Shown here one piece after another: positions 8,575-17,734 of a stretch of 64,000 nt of DNA. The stretch covers positions 1-64,000 of the forward strand of contig JAUVXJ010000011.1 in NCBI GenBank assembly GCA_030603665.1, in the 5' to 3' direction. The stretch comes from Chloroflexota bacterium (lineage in GTDB: Bacteria > Chloroflexota > Anaerolineae > UBA7937 > B3-Chlor). The translations under genes were made by a program, and so were the position numbers. Position 1 is the stretch's first letter. Every line of letters starts with the position of its first letter. The notes beneath the pieces were generated by a model. The model was not told where the DNA came from, made no database searches, and worked only from the letters and a program-made list of their open reading frames with translations.

Positions 8575-9528
8575 CTAGAGGCTCTTCAGCTTTTGGTTCA
8601 GCTCGGGCACCACGTCTGCGTAGTCCCCCACAATCCCATAGTCGGTGAAATTGAACATGGGGGCGTTCTCATCCTTGTTAATGGTCACGATGATCTTGGA
8701 GTCCACGATCCCGACGGTGTGCTGGATCTGCCCCGAGATGCCCACGGAGATGTAGAGGCTGGGCTTGCATTTCTTGCCAGACAGCCCGACCATCCTCTCC
8801 TCCGAGAACCACTCCCAGTCGCTGGCGGGGGTCTTTGTGCAGCCTATCTCAGCACCCAGCAGACCGGCCAGCTCCTCGATCATGGCCAGGTCCTCTTGGG
8901 ACTGAACGCCGCGGCCAACGCAGATCAACACCTCCGCCTCTTCCAGGTTGACCTCGTCACCTGCCTTATCTCGTCTCTCCACTACCTTGACCGGGGGATC
9001 CTCCAGGTCAAGATCCACGTTCACGACTTCCCCTTGCTTCGCCTCTGAAGGGCCCAGCTCGAAGGTCTTGGGCATAACGGAGATGACCTTCTTCGGGGTG
9101 GTGACTACCTGAGAGGCCATTGTGTTTCCGCCGTAGGAGTATCTGTCCGCCTCCAGATTGCCGTCTCGCACGCGCATGGCGTTAGCGTCAGTGATGGCAC
9201 CGGCATTCAGCTTTTGTGCGACGCGACCGGCCAGCTCCTTGCCCCTCTTGGTGGACCCGATAAGCAGGAACTCGACGTCTCCGCTCTCGACGATCTGCTG
9301 CAACGCCGCAGCAAAGGTCCCTACATAGAAGTCACCGAGGGCAGGATGCTCGGACACGTATAGCTTGTCAGCCCCGTAGGAGAAGTAGTCGTCGGCCTTG
9401 CCGGCCGCGCCATCTCCAAGCAACGCAGCGCTGACCGTTGCACCCAGCTCCTCTGCAAACTCCTTGCCCGCCGAGACCAGTTCCAGGGCCGTACCGTCAT
9501 TGTCACTGTAGATCAATATCTCCGACAT
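8575..9528 (-). CDS. etfA: Electron transfer flavoprotein alpha subunit (FixB-like)
   Basis: A 317-residue EtfA/FixB. The C-terminal FAD-binding signature is clear: SVGISGQIQHTVGI and NKDENAPMFNFTDYGIVGD. The subunit holds the electron-transferring FAD. It is the last gene of the acyl-CoA dehydrogenase / FixC / FixX / EtfB / EtfA operon; a GGGGAGG site precedes the ATG and only two bases separate it from etfB. With FixC and FixX it should form an EtfABCX complex that couples NADH or acyl-CoA oxidation to quinone and low-potential ferredoxin. Confidence 0.93.
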   Translation of the reverse strand: MSEILIYSDNDGTALELVSAGKEFAEELGATVSAALLGDGAAGKADDYFSYGADKLYVSEHPALGDFYVGTFAAALQQIVESGDVEFLLIGSTKRGKELAGRVAQKLNAGAITDANAMRVRDGNLEADRYSYGGNTMASQVVTTPKKVISVMPKTFELGPSEAKQGEVVNVDLDLEDPPVKVVERRDKAGDEVNLEEAEVLICVGRGVQSQEDLAMIEELAGLLGAEIGCTKTPASDWEWFSEERMVGLSGKKCKPSLYISVGISGQIQHTVGIVDSKIIVTINKDENAPMFNFTDYGIVGDYADVVPELNQKLKSL

Positions 9529-9530
9529 CT

Positions 9531-10316
9531 CTACCTCCCCAATACTCCTTCCTTTGTTAGGGCATCCACGAGGGCGTCGATCTGCTCGGCCAGATTGCCC
9601 TTGAGGATGATGTTCTTCCTGTCCTGCTCAGGCGCCAGGTTGCTCAGTGTCTCCACACTCAGCGCATTCTGGCCTACCTCGTCGGCAGCCAACCCGAGGT
9701 CGTCAGGACCCCACTCGTGTCTGGGCTTGGCGCCGGCCTTGCGGATGGCCATGAACTTGGGCAATCGAGGTTCGTTAATCTCCTGCGCCACTGTCACCAA
9801 GGCTGGAAGATCCGCCTCCATGACCTCGAAGCTCTCTTCCATGTTCCTCACCGCCTTGACCTTGCCATCCTGGACCTCCAACTCGCGAACGTAGCTGATC
9901 ATTGGGAGGTTCAGGAGTTCGGCAAGCGCCGACGCGACCACACCCGAGTAGTTGTCCGTGGAACCCTCGCCAAGAATGACCAGATCGTACGACCCCGTCT
10001 TCTCGATGGCCTTGGCCAGCACCTTGGCTGTCCCCATGCTGTCGGATCCCGCGAAGGCTGGATCGGTCAACAGCACCGCCTCGTCGGCGCCCATGGCCAA
10101 GGGCTCCAGAATGCCCTGCTCGATCTTATCTGACCCCAGGGCCACGACGGTCACCTTGACGTCCTCAACAGCTTCCTTGATCTTGGACGCCTCCTCGATG
10201 GCGTTCTTGTCCAGGTCTCCCCAAACAAGAGGCACGTTGTCCAAGATAGGCTCCCTGTCCTTGATCCGAATCTGCTGTAGATCCGGGATCTGCTTCATGC
10301 ACACGATTACGTCCAT
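9531..10316 (-). CDS. etfB: Electron transfer flavoprotein beta subunit (FixA-like)
   Basis: A 261-residue EtfB/FixA starting MDVIVCMKQIPD, with the family's LGEGSTDNYSGVVASALAEL region. The beta subunit of bifurcating ETFs binds the second flavin and NADH. An AAGGAGGG site lies upstream. Its position between fixX and etfA, beside a FixC-type dehydrogenase, favours the bifurcating group, but no single residue proves this. Confidence 0.92.
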   Translation of the reverse strand: MDVIVCMKQIPDLQQIRIKDREPILDNVPLVWGDLDKNAIEEASKIKEAVEDVKVTVVALGSDKIEQGILEPLAMGADEAVLLTDPAFAGSDSMGTAKVLAKAIEKTGSYDLVILGEGSTDNYSGVVASALAELLNLPMISYVRELEVQDGKVKAVRNMEESFEVMEADLPALVTVAQEINEPRLPKFMAIRKAGAKPRHEWGPDDLGLAADEVGQNALSVETLSNLAPEQDRKNIILKGNLAEQIDALVDALTKEGVLGR

Positions 10317-10393
10317 TTCCTCTTGCCCTCCTTGAAAGAAGTCCTATTCCAGCACCAGCTTCCCATCACAGTGGACAGGTCCGGGGCTGGAGC

Positions 10394-10669
10394 CTAGCCA
10401 AACCTGTACTGGATACCGAAGCCGCCTCGGGCGTAGTTCCAGTCCAACGCTCCGTGGATGCAGGCGATCCTACAGGTCCCACACTCCAGGCAGCCGGAGC
10501 ACTCCACCTCCATCTCTTCCGTCTCTCTGTTAACCGAGTATAGCTTTCCCGGACACACGTAGAGGCAGAACTTGTCTTCACAGGACCTGCAAATCTCCTG
10601 ATCGATGATGATATGCGCGTCCTTGTCGATCTTGAAGACATCCAGTCCTAGCTTGGTTTCTACGTTCAT
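10394..10669 (-). CDS. fixX: FixX-like ferredoxin
   Basis: A 91-residue iron-sulfur protein from the start MNVETKLGLDVFKID; the longer frame up to 10813 overlaps fixC and is discarded. Cysteine clusters are CRSCEDKFCLYVCP and CSGCLECGTCRIAC, the pattern of the FixX/ETF-QO ferredoxin domain. It should pass electrons between EtfAB and the FixC flavoprotein. It lies 29 bases after fixC, with a GGAGGG site. Confidence 0.9.
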   Translation of the reverse strand: MNVETKLGLDVFKIDKDAHIIIDQEICRSCEDKFCLYVCPGKLYSVNRETEEMEVECSGCLECGTCRIACIHGALDWNYARGGFGIQYRFG

Positions 10670-10698
10670 GCGGTGGTCAACCCTCCAGGGACTCTTGA

Positions 10699-12006
10699 TC
10701 AGATGCGAAGCATACCTAGGCCATCTTTGATGGTCGACCAGTTCAGGAACTTGCCGACTCCCTCCCGGATGACTGTCGTGGAGATCTTCGGCTTTGGCTT
10801 CTCGTCTATCCACATCAACTCCGTGAAGATGTCACACACCGCCTGAGGATAGAAGTTGAACAGCCTCGGGTTCTCCATGAAGCCGAGCACATGACGGAAA
10901 GTCTCCAAGTCCTGGAGTGCAAAACTGTCCTTCAGTAGCTCCTCGTAGTGGGCCAGGGAATCCGCAGAGTAGTCCCCTTTCTCTCTGGCTTTGAGAATGG
11001 CCTCTGCTGCCATTACACCCGACGCCACAGCGAATTCCATCCCCCTGACAGTGATGAGCATGTTCAACCCAAGACCAGCCGCCTCCCCAATGACCACGAT
11101 CCCGTCAGAGTACAGTTTAGGCATGGCATTGATCCCTCCCTCGGGGATCGCATGCGCTGAGTACTCGACGATTTCGCCATCGGCTACGAGGTTGCGGATT
11201 TCGGGGCGAGCCTTGAAGTCCTCCAGTATCTCGTGCACCTCGATCTTGGGCTCTCTCTCCATGAGCGACTCGATCCCCACCACCAGGCCGAGCGAGATGC
11301 TATCCTGGTTGGTGTAAATGAACCCACCTCCCAGCATCCCTTTGGTGAGAGTCCCAAAATACAGTTGTGCAGCTCCCTCACCCGGCCCCAGATTGAACCT
11401 CTCCTCTATGGATTTGGCGGGCAGCTCGATTACTTCCTTGGCAGATACTGCGAAGTGCTTCGGCTGTTGAGCCTGCCGCAGACCCGCTTTCTCAGCGATC
11501 AAGGATAGCACACCATCGGCGGCCACGACGACGTCGGCTCGGATCTCGTCCTCCTCACCCATGACTATGCCGACCACCCTGCCGTCCTCCACAAGCACAT
11601 CATCGGCGCGATACTTAGGCAGGACGAAACCTCCCGCCTCGGCGACCTTGTCTCCGAACCATCGATCGAAGTTGGACCGAAGGATTGTGTAGCTATGGTA
11701 TGGCTCCTCCCTGAACTTGTCGTTGTCCAGGGTTATGGCTGTGGAAGCGCCCTCCGCCATCATGGTGATCGTTTCCCTGGTGACGTGCCTCTCCAGTGGA
11801 GCATCATCCCAAAGATCAGGCAGGTAGTGTCTCAGGGGGTGCATATAGATCCTGCCTCCCGTCACGTTCTTGGCTCCCGGGTAGTCTCCCCGCTCCACGA
11901 CCACGGTGTCGACCCCCGCTTGCGCGAGGACGTAGGCTGCGGAAAGCCCCGCCAGACCGGCCCCAACAACGACGACTTCTACCTTCTCTTCATCCGCCTC
12001 AGTCAC
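10699..12006 (-). CDS. fixC: FixC-like FAD-dependent ETF:quinone oxidoreductase
   Basis: 435 residues. The N-terminal dinucleotide-binding motif is VVVVGAGLAGLSAAYVLAQA, followed by VERGDYPGAKNVTGGR, typical of FixC/geranylgeranyl-reductase-like flavoproteins. The C-terminus lacks its own ferredoxin domain, which fixX supplies. The GTG start overlaps the stop of the upstream hexapeptide gene by 8 bases, so the two are likely translationally coupled. Confidence 0.92.
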   Translation of the reverse strand: MTEADEEKVEVVVVGAGLAGLSAAYVLAQAGVDTVVVERGDYPGAKNVTGGRIYMHPLRHYLPDLWDDAPLERHVTRETITMMAEGASTAITLDNDKFREEPYHSYTILRSNFDRWFGDKVAEAGGFVLPKYRADDVLVEDGRVVGIVMGEEDEIRADVVVAADGVLSLIAEKAGLRQAQQPKHFAVSAKEVIELPAKSIEERFNLGPGEGAAQLYFGTLTKGMLGGGFIYTNQDSISLGLVVGIESLMEREPKIEVHEILEDFKARPEIRNLVADGEIVEYSAHAIPEGGINAMPKLYSDGIVVIGEAAGLGLNMLITVRGMEFAVASGVMAAEAILKAREKGDYSADSLAHYEELLKDSFALQDLETFRHVLGFMENPRLFNFYPQAVCDIFTELMWIDEKPKPKISTTVIREGVGKFLNWSTIKDGLGMLRI

Positions 12007-12532
12007 CCTTTGCCACCTCTTTCAAACCCTTCGGATAGCGACGAGCGAGGTCAGGGTACACATGCTTGTAGCTGCCCCAGAGCTCTCTCCATTCCTTCTT
12101 CGTGTCGCCCACGACCTTGGCCGGCACGCCGACCGCTACCTTCCCTGCCGGGATCTCGGTGCTCTGGGAGACCACCGCGCCCTCGCCCACGGCAGCCCAT
12201 TCCCCCACTGTGGCGTAGTCACTGACAATGGACCCCATGCCAAGCACGACGTAGTCCTCCACGGTAGCCGTGTGAACGATCGAGCCATGACCCACCGTGA
12301 CGTAGTCACCTATGCGCGTAACCTGGTCGGGTCGCGCGTGAATCACGCAGTTCTCCTCTATGCTCGTGCCCTGACCTATGACGATCTCGCCGTAGTCGCC
12401 TCGTATTCGAGCGCCAGGGCCCACGAAGCAGTCATCGCCCAAGGTCACCAGGCCGATGACGTCAGCTGAGGGATGCACGTATACGTTGTCGCCAAGTGTG
12501 GGGACCCTGTCTTCAAACTCATAAATGGTCAC
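11999..12532 (-). CDS. Gamma-carbonic-anhydrase-like hexapeptide-repeat protein (CaiE/PaaY type)
   Basis: About 177 residues from a GTG start at 12532, which has a GGAG site ten bases upstream; the frame reaches 12601. The sequence is a left-handed beta helix with hexapeptide repeats: VYVHPSADVIGLVTLGDDCF, then VGPGARIRGD and GHGSIVHTATVEDYVVLGMG. Two His residues of the gamma-CA metal site pattern (GHGSIVH) are present. CaiE/PaaY proteins often sit beside acyl-CoA dehydrogenase and fix genes, and that is the context here. Whether it is a carbonic anhydrase or a thioesterase-like accessory protein cannot be told. Confidence 0.82.
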   Translation of the reverse strand: MTIYEFEDRVPTLGDNVYVHPSADVIGLVTLGDDCFVGPGARIRGDYGEIVIGQGTSIEENCVIHARPDQVTRIGDYVTVGHGSIVHTATVEDYVVLGMGSIVSDYATVGEWAAVGEGAVVSQSTEIPAGKVAVGVPAKVVGDTKKEWRELWGSYKHVYPDLARRYPKGLKEVAKGD

Positions 12533-12654
12533 TATTGCAGATCTCCACAGCGATGAGCATGCGCCGATGTCGGAACTCAGTGGATAACCGATGCACCCCA
12601 CCGACCATCATCCCAGATGACCGCGGGGAAGCTATCAATGGTGCAGACGTGCTT

Positions 12655-12680
12655 CCAGGGGGGACATGCGTCCCCCCTGG
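12655..12680. terminator. Perfect 11-bp hairpin between the acyl-CoA dehydrogenase and the hexapeptide gene
   Basis: CCAGGGGGGAC (12655-12665), loop ATGC, GTCCCCCCTGG (12670-12680). The only T-rich flank (TTTGTT) is on the plus side, whereas the genes run on the minus strand. It is therefore more likely an mRNA-stabilising or partial attenuating structure inside the operon than a full terminator. Confidence 0.6.
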
Positions 12681-12737
12681 TTTGTTACGGTAGCTCGCAG
12701 GCACGCCAATGGGACCACCTAGGAAGACGTCAGCGGT

Positions 12738-13973
12738 CTAGTGACCCTCCTGGGTGCCTCGGAACGGCACAGCCTCATCACCAAGCCAGTCACGGCCCAT
12801 GATGATCTTCATCACGTGGTAGCCGCCCTCAGCACCGACCAGATAGGACATGGTGCCTCGGAGTGACATCTCCAGCGGGGTATCCTTGGTGTAGCCGAAC
12901 CCGCCGTGATACATCATGCCGTTCTTGGCCACGCGCACTCCCAACGGAGGGGAGTAGCACTTGCACAAAGCGATGGTGCGGTTGATTTCACGGTAGTCGA
13001 TGTCGGACCCTTCCTTGCGGGACTGGTCGATCAGCCAAGCACCCTTCTGGAGCATGAGCTTGAGCATCTCCAGCTCGGCCTTGTCGTCCACCATCTCAAA
13101 GGAGATAGCTTCGAAGTTCATCAACGGTCTGCCGAAGAGCACTCTCTGCTTGGTGTAGTCGCGGCTGATCTCGAGGCACCTCTCAGCGCCGCCCAGGCAA
13201 GCAGCTGAAACCACCGCTCGGGCAACGTTGAACCCAGCCATATTGACGTAGAAGCCCTTGTTCTCCTCACCCAGGATGTACTTCTTGGGAATCTCGACAT
13301 CCTTGTAGATGAAGCCGCCAGTGGAGAGCCCCATACGGCCCATGTCATGGTACGTTGTGTAGCTGGTGCCAGGTGCGTCGGCGGGGAAATACGCGAAAGT
13401 CGCACCCTTGTACCCCTTCTCAGGGTCGGTCAGGAACAAGGTGCAATGACCGCCGCCTCTCTCTGTTGCCTCACGCACGCCACTGATGTAGGCCTTCTCA
13501 CCATTGACGATCCAGCTATCCCCAGTGTCCTTGGTGGCGACGGTCTTGATGTTGGCCAGGTCAGAGCCTCCACCGGGCTCAGTGGTGTTGATGCCCATGA
13601 ACCACTCGCCAGAGGCCACCTTGGGCAGCAACTCCTCCTTGACCTCCTCGGTCGCGTAGTCGACCAGGATCATGGACCAACCGATGCACAGCAGCGTGTA
13701 CACCGGGAGCGACATGCTCAACTCGCCGTGAGCCAGCTCCATGATGGTGTTTACTGCGTACTGCATCTCCTCACCTGGGACCGCACAGCCGCCGTACTCC
13801 TCAGGAATGGTGATACCAAAAATACCCAAGTCGGCCATCTTCTCGATGATCTCGTTGGGTATACTGTGCCATTCCTCGTCGATCTTTCTGGCTATGGGGT
13901 CTAGCTCCTGGTCAGCAAACTCCCGTACTGTCTGCTTCCAGAGCTCCTGCTCAGGAGACGTTGTGAAATCCAT
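12738..13973 (-). CDS. Acyl-CoA dehydrogenase
   Basis: 411 residues of the acyl-CoA dehydrogenase fold. Visible landmarks are the N-terminal LGIFGITIPEEYGG, the flavin-contact TTEPGGGSDLANIKT, and the C-terminal GGFGYTKDTPLEMSLRGTMS. It oxidises an acyl-CoA to the enoyl-CoA and should hand electrons to the EtfAB encoded downstream. It is the first gene of the operon, with a strong AAGGAGG site and a consensus promoter at 14019-14047. Substrate chain length cannot be read from sequence. Confidence 0.92.
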   Translation of the reverse strand: MDFTTSPEQELWKQTVREFADQELDPIARKIDEEWHSIPNEIIEKMADLGIFGITIPEEYGGCAVPGEEMQYAVNTIMELAHGELSMSLPVYTLLCIGWSMILVDYATEEVKEELLPKVASGEWFMGINTTEPGGGSDLANIKTVATKDTGDSWIVNGEKAYISGVREATERGGGHCTLFLTDPEKGYKGATFAYFPADAPGTSYTTYHDMGRMGLSTGGFIYKDVEIPKKYILGEENKGFYVNMAGFNVARAVVSAACLGGAERCLEISRDYTKQRVLFGRPLMNFEAISFEMVDDKAELEMLKLMLQKGAWLIDQSRKEGSDIDYREINRTIALCKCYSPPLGVRVAKNGMMYHGGFGYTKDTPLEMSLRGTMSYLVGAEGGYHVMKIIMGRDWLGDEAVPFRGTQEGH

Positions 13974-14018
13974 CAGATTCTACCTCCTTCAGTCTGATAA
14001 TTCGACGAAAACCAGCAT

Positions 14019-14047
14019 ATTATAGCACAACTACTGATAGATGTCAA
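14019..14047 (-). promoter_or_regulatory. Consensus sigma-70 promoter of the acyl-CoA dehydrogenase / ETF operon
   Basis: TTGACA (14047-14042), 17 bp, TATAAT (14024-14019) on the minus strand, about 45 bases before the start codon. Both hexamers are perfect. Confidence 0.85.
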
Positions 14048-14048
14048 A

Positions 14049-15092
14049 CTAAGCCATGCCCGACGACGAAGTGCCATGTATTGTAACGAGCTGTGACTCA
14101 AACGACTCGATCATGGTCGCTTTCTCTCCCGGGTCGAGAAGCGACGCGTGTACCGCATTCATGACGAGACCCTGCAGATCCTGCCGATCAAATCCGAATC
14201 CGGCTGCTATCTTCAGGTACTCATCGGTCAGTGTCGTGTCGAAGAGAGTCGGGTCATCCGAGTTGATCGTCACACGCAAGCCTTCGGCGATGAGCTGAGG
14301 CAGGGGATGACTCTCCAGGTCGGCCACTACGCCAAGGCACACGTTACTGGTCGGACACACTTCCAGCGGGATCTGTCGCTCGCGCAGCTCCTCGACCAGC
14401 GCCGGATCTTCCAGGCAACGTACTCCATGTCCGATCCGCACCGCACTGCAAGTTCGGAGGGCGCTCCAGATGCTATTCGGCCCGGCGGTCTCCCCCGCAT
14501 GTGGAACGCACGGCAAACCAGCCTGCTGAGCCATGACAAATGCTTCGGCAAACTTCTCCGGTGGATGCTCGCCCTCGGGGCCACCCAGGCCCAGTCCCAC
14601 CACGCCATCGCCCATCGCGCCGATGGCCCACTCTGTGGTCATCCGTCCCTCGTCGGCGGGAACTTCGCGCGGTATGTCGATGATCAGCCTCATCTGGGTG
14701 CCCAGCGCCTCCTCGCCCCAGGCTCGCGCCCGGTTGAGTGCGGCGAGTTGCTCCTCAAAAACAAGTCCCTTCTGTATGTAGTGAGTATAGGCCGTATACG
14801 TCACTTCGCTGTACAGGATATTCTGCGCGGCCTGCCCTTTCAAGAACTCCCGCGCGATGAGCTCGATGTCTTCGATAGTGTGAATACATTCTGAGAGCGT
14901 CAAGTACACATCCACAAAGTTGGCAAAGTCGGTGAACCTGTACCACGATTGCAGTTCCTCAAGCGTGGTAGCGGGCAGAGGGATATTGTTCCGCCGGGAC
15001 AACTGAAGAAGCGTTTCCGGCCTCACAGCACCCTCGAGATGGACATGCAGCTCAGCTTTGGGCATTCGCCGCGCAAAATCGGCCAGCGTCAT
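14049..15092 (-). CDS. add: Adenosine deaminase family protein
   Basis: About 347 residues from MTLADFARRMPKAELHVHLE; the frame extends to 15251, but the added N-terminus does not look like protein. Zinc and catalytic motifs are complete: HVH near the start, CVPHAGE, RIGHGVRCLEDP and TINSDDPTLF. It hydrolyses adenosine (or adenine or a related purine) to the inosine form in the cytosol. The stop lies two bases beyond the -35 element of the next operon. No clear ribosome site was seen; an alternative ATG lies at 15101. Confidence 0.88.
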   Translation of the reverse strand: MTLADFARRMPKAELHVHLEGAVRPETLLQLSRRNNIPLPATTLEELQSWYRFTDFANFVDVYLTLSECIHTIEDIELIAREFLKGQAAQNILYSEVTYTAYTHYIQKGLVFEEQLAALNRARAWGEEALGTQMRLIIDIPREVPADEGRMTTEWAIGAMGDGVVGLGLGGPEGEHPPEKFAEAFVMAQQAGLPCVPHAGETAGPNSIWSALRTCSAVRIGHGVRCLEDPALVEELRERQIPLEVCPTSNVCLGVVADLESHPLPQLIAEGLRVTINSDDPTLFDTTLTDEYLKIAAGFGFDRQDLQGLVMNAVHASLLDPGEKATMIESFESQLVTIHGTSSSGMA

Positions 15093-15571
15093 ATGTGCCA
15101 TTCTACACGAGGCCGATAGAGAATCCCACCCGACTTGTGGGGATACCGTCTCACACTGCGGTGCATGTGCCCGCCCTGAGAGTGTCGACAATGGCATAAT
15201 GACGGCGACTCTGCCACCGACCCGAATCAGCAGCCCCCTGCCCATAGACACATCCAGCGCCTCTGCCTCTGGCAGCAGTTGCGGACCAGCCTCAGGGCCT
15301 TGAGCTGCGCGGGTCTGTCATCTCCAAGCCGTCAGTTCCTGACGCGCTCCCCCTCGTACATCCTACCAGCACGAGGTTAAGACTAGGTCCAAGCTGAGTC
15401 CTGGTCTGTGGCCCAAGCAGGGCATCTCTCCCACCGGCCTTGGCCCTGCTGTCTCCGCTCCGGCGTTGGTCCACCCCTGCTGAGAACTCTTGCTCGCGGG
15501 CCCGCAAGTTGCTATAATGAATACGTCCCTCACTATGGTCACCTACGAAAGGACTTGCGCCAGCAAAGTAC
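15093..15571. other. Divergent intergenic region
   Basis: About 480 bases between add (minus) and the glycosyltransferase (plus). Apart from the promoter at 15490-15518 nothing was recognised. Confidence 0.5.
15490..15518 (+). promoter_or_regulatory. Sigma-70-type promoter for the 15.5-21.1 kb cluster
   Basis: TTGCTC (15490-15495), 17 bp, TATAAT (15513-15518), followed by the glycosyltransferase ATG 54 bases later. Confidence 0.7.
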
Positions 15572-16690
15572 ATGAGAGTCGCCTGGTTTGGACATAAGGC
15601 CAGAAAGCGCGGCAACGGCCTTGTAAGTTATTCCAACCAACTGACAGAGGGATTGGAGGCTCGCGGCGCACAGGTACACTTCTTCTATCACGGTCCCCAG
15701 CACGACGAGACAGGGCAAGTCCGTCGCGTGAGGCGACTCGGTTCCTTCAATCTCTTGGATCACGACCTGTTCACGTCGCCGCGCTCTGGGGCAATGATCG
15801 AGAGAACCCTGGCAGACGAGGACGTTGACATAGCCCACGTGTCCCTCTCCTTCTCCAACCTGGATTTCACACTGCCCCGGATGTGTCACCGCCTAGGGAT
15901 CCCCATCGTCGCTACTTTCCACGCGCCTTTTGACCGGCGCGCCAGCATCTGGGGTTTTGCTTCGCGGTGGCTGTACCGCATCTGGGCCGTGGCGCTGGCC
16001 AGATACGACGCGGTGGTGATCTTCTCCCACGAGCAGAAGCGCATCCTGTCAGAGTACGGCGTATCATCAGATCGCATACATGTCATTCCCAACGGGGTGG
16101 ACACTCGCCTCTTCCGACCTGGCCCCTCAACCTACAAGCGGGAGTTGGAGGCAGAGCTCCTGGTGGTCTACTGTGGCCGTCTCGATCCCGAGAAGAATGT
16201 GAGTGTCCTGCTGGACACGTTCCACAGTCTTCAACTATCGCCATCCTGCAAGGCGGTGATCGTGGGGAATGGAGTCGAATACGAAAGGCTACGCAGCCGA
16301 TACGCAGGGGAAGCGGTAGTATTCGGGGGACTGGTCAAGAACACTGATTCGCTCAGGCGCATCCTTCAGGCGGGCGACGTGTTCGTGCTGCCCTCCGAAG
16401 TCGAGGGACTGTCCATCGCCATGCTCGAGGCTATGGCTTGCGGTATGGCCACCATAGCCACCGATGTGGGAGGCGACGGTGAGGCGCTTCGCGGCGCCGG
16501 CATCGTTATCGATCCCACCGATTTGCAGAGCCAGCTTGCTCTGGCCCTGAAGATCGTGCTGGAGAACCACGGTCTTCGGCACTCTCTGGGCAGGAGTGCG
16601 CGTCGCAGGGTCGTGTCGCGGTACTCCCTAGAGCAGAACATCGACCAGGTAGTGAGGTTGTACGAACGTCTTCTGACGACGGACGACTAG
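15572..16690 (+). CDS. Family 4 glycosyltransferase
   Basis: 372 residues with a GT-B fold. The N-terminus MRVAWFGHKARKRGNGLVSY has the donor/acceptor glycine loop of GT4 enzymes. The C-terminal domain carries LLVVYCGRLDPEKNV and the E-x7-E nucleotide-sugar motif in PSEVEGLSIAMLEAMACG. It should transfer a sugar from an NDP-sugar or similar donor to a lipid or saccharide acceptor. The adjacent sugar nucleotidyltransferase suggests a shared role in a glycolipid or cell-wall polymer. No membrane segment is present. Confidence 0.88.
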   Translation: MRVAWFGHKARKRGNGLVSYSNQLTEGLEARGAQVHFFYHGPQHDETGQVRRVRRLGSFNLLDHDLFTSPRSGAMIERTLADEDVDIAHVSLSFSNLDFTLPRMCHRLGIPIVATFHAPFDRRASIWGFASRWLYRIWAVALARYDAVVIFSHEQKRILSEYGVSSDRIHVIPNGVDTRLFRPGPSTYKRELEAELLVVYCGRLDPEKNVSVLLDTFHSLQLSPSCKAVIVGNGVEYERLRSRYAGEAVVFGGLVKNTDSLRRILQAGDVFVLPSEVEGLSIAMLEAMACGMATIATDVGGDGEALRGAGIVIDPTDLQSQLALALKIVLENHGLRHSLGRSARRRVVSRYSLEQNIDQVVRLYERLLTTDD

Positions 16691-16750
16691 CGGGTCTAGA
16701 GGGCTGGCCGTGGTGTTGCATGGCCCGAAGACAGGAAAGGCAGGCAGACG

Positions 16751-17722
16751 ATGAGGATTATCATCCCCATGGCTGGACTGGGAACCAGACTGAGGCCCCA
16801 CACCCACACCACGCCCAAGCCTCTTCTCCAGGTCGCAGGGAAGACTGTGCTCGACCACGTGCTCGACAGGTTGGAGGGCCTGCACATCGAAGAGGTCGTG
16901 TTCATCGTCGGACACCTTGCGGATCAGATTAGGGAACACGTCGAGGCCCACTACGACTTCCCGGCCCGGTATGTCGAGCAGATGGAACCGAAAGGCCAGG
17001 CTCACGCTCTGTACCTGGCGCGGGAACACCTCGTCGGGACCGTCTTCATCATCTTCGTGGACACCATCTTCGACGCCGACCTCGGCTTCCTCGAGGAAAC
17101 ATCCTCTGACGGCGTGATCTTCGTGAAAGAGGTGCAGGACCCCAGTCGCTTCGGGGTAGTAACCGTGGAAGAGGGGTACATCACAGGCTTTGTGGAGAAG
17201 CCCGACCAGCCTATCTCCAACCTCGCCATTGTGGGTCTCTACTTCGTCAGGAACTCAGCGCTGCTCTTGGAGTGCATTGAGAAGGCGCTAGCAGAAGACA
17301 TCAAGACCAAGGGAGAATACTACCTGGCAGACGCCCTGCAACTCATGGTGGACCAAGGAGCAAGGCTGGAACCCGCCTCGGTCGATGTCTGGGCGGACTG
17401 TGGCAAGCCGGAGACGTTGTTGACCACCAACCGCTACCTGCTTACGAAGAGCGGGGGCACACACGGAGAGACCACAAACTCCGTCATCGTGCCTCCCGTA
17501 CACATCTCATCCTCCGCCTCCATAACCGACTCGGTGATCGGGCCGTACGTGTCCATCGCCGGAGATGTGCAGATAGAGCGTTCCGTGCTCAGCGACTCTA
17601 TCATAGATGAGGGAGCTCGCATCGAGAATGTCGTACTTCGAGAGTCACTCGTAGGAAACCGCGCCGAGATAAGGGGTCGGGCACTCAAGGTAGACATAGG
17701 AGATGACTCCAGTCTCGGCTAG
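16751..17722 (+). CDS. Sugar-1-phosphate nucleotidyltransferase with C-terminal beta-helix
   Basis: 323 residues. The N-terminal nucleotidyltransferase domain has the signature MAGLGTRLRPHTHTTPKPLL. A sugar-binding GFVEKP motif lies in the middle. After about residue 240 come left-handed beta-helix hexapeptide repeats (ISSSASITDSVIGPYVSIAG). It makes an NDP-sugar from NTP and sugar-1-phosphate; glucose-1-phosphate is the usual substrate, but the base and sugar are not decided by what is visible. It lies 60 bases after the glycosyltransferase in the same direction. Confidence 0.88.
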   Translation: MRIIIPMAGLGTRLRPHTHTTPKPLLQVAGKTVLDHVLDRLEGLHIEEVVFIVGHLADQIREHVEAHYDFPARYVEQMEPKGQAHALYLAREHLVGTVFIIFVDTIFDADLGFLEETSSDGVIFVKEVQDPSRFGVVTVEEGYITGFVEKPDQPISNLAIVGLYFVRNSALLLECIEKALAEDIKTKGEYYLADALQLMVDQGARLEPASVDVWADCGKPETLLTTNRYLLTKSGGTHGETTNSVIVPPVHISSSASITDSVIGPYVSIAGDVQIERSVLSDSIIDEGARIENVVLRESLVGNRAEIRGRALKVDIGDDSSLG

Positions 17723-17734
17723 CGCTTCCAGGAG

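Noticed and set aside
10670..10813. N-terminal extension of the FixX-like ferredoxin
   Set aside because: It overlaps the end of fixC in another frame, and FixX proteins start close to MNVETK.
12655..12680. A strong intrinsic terminator ending the acyl-CoA dehydrogenase transcript
   Set aside because: No T-run follows the stem on the minus strand; the T-rich flank is on the wrong side, so the operon probably continues.
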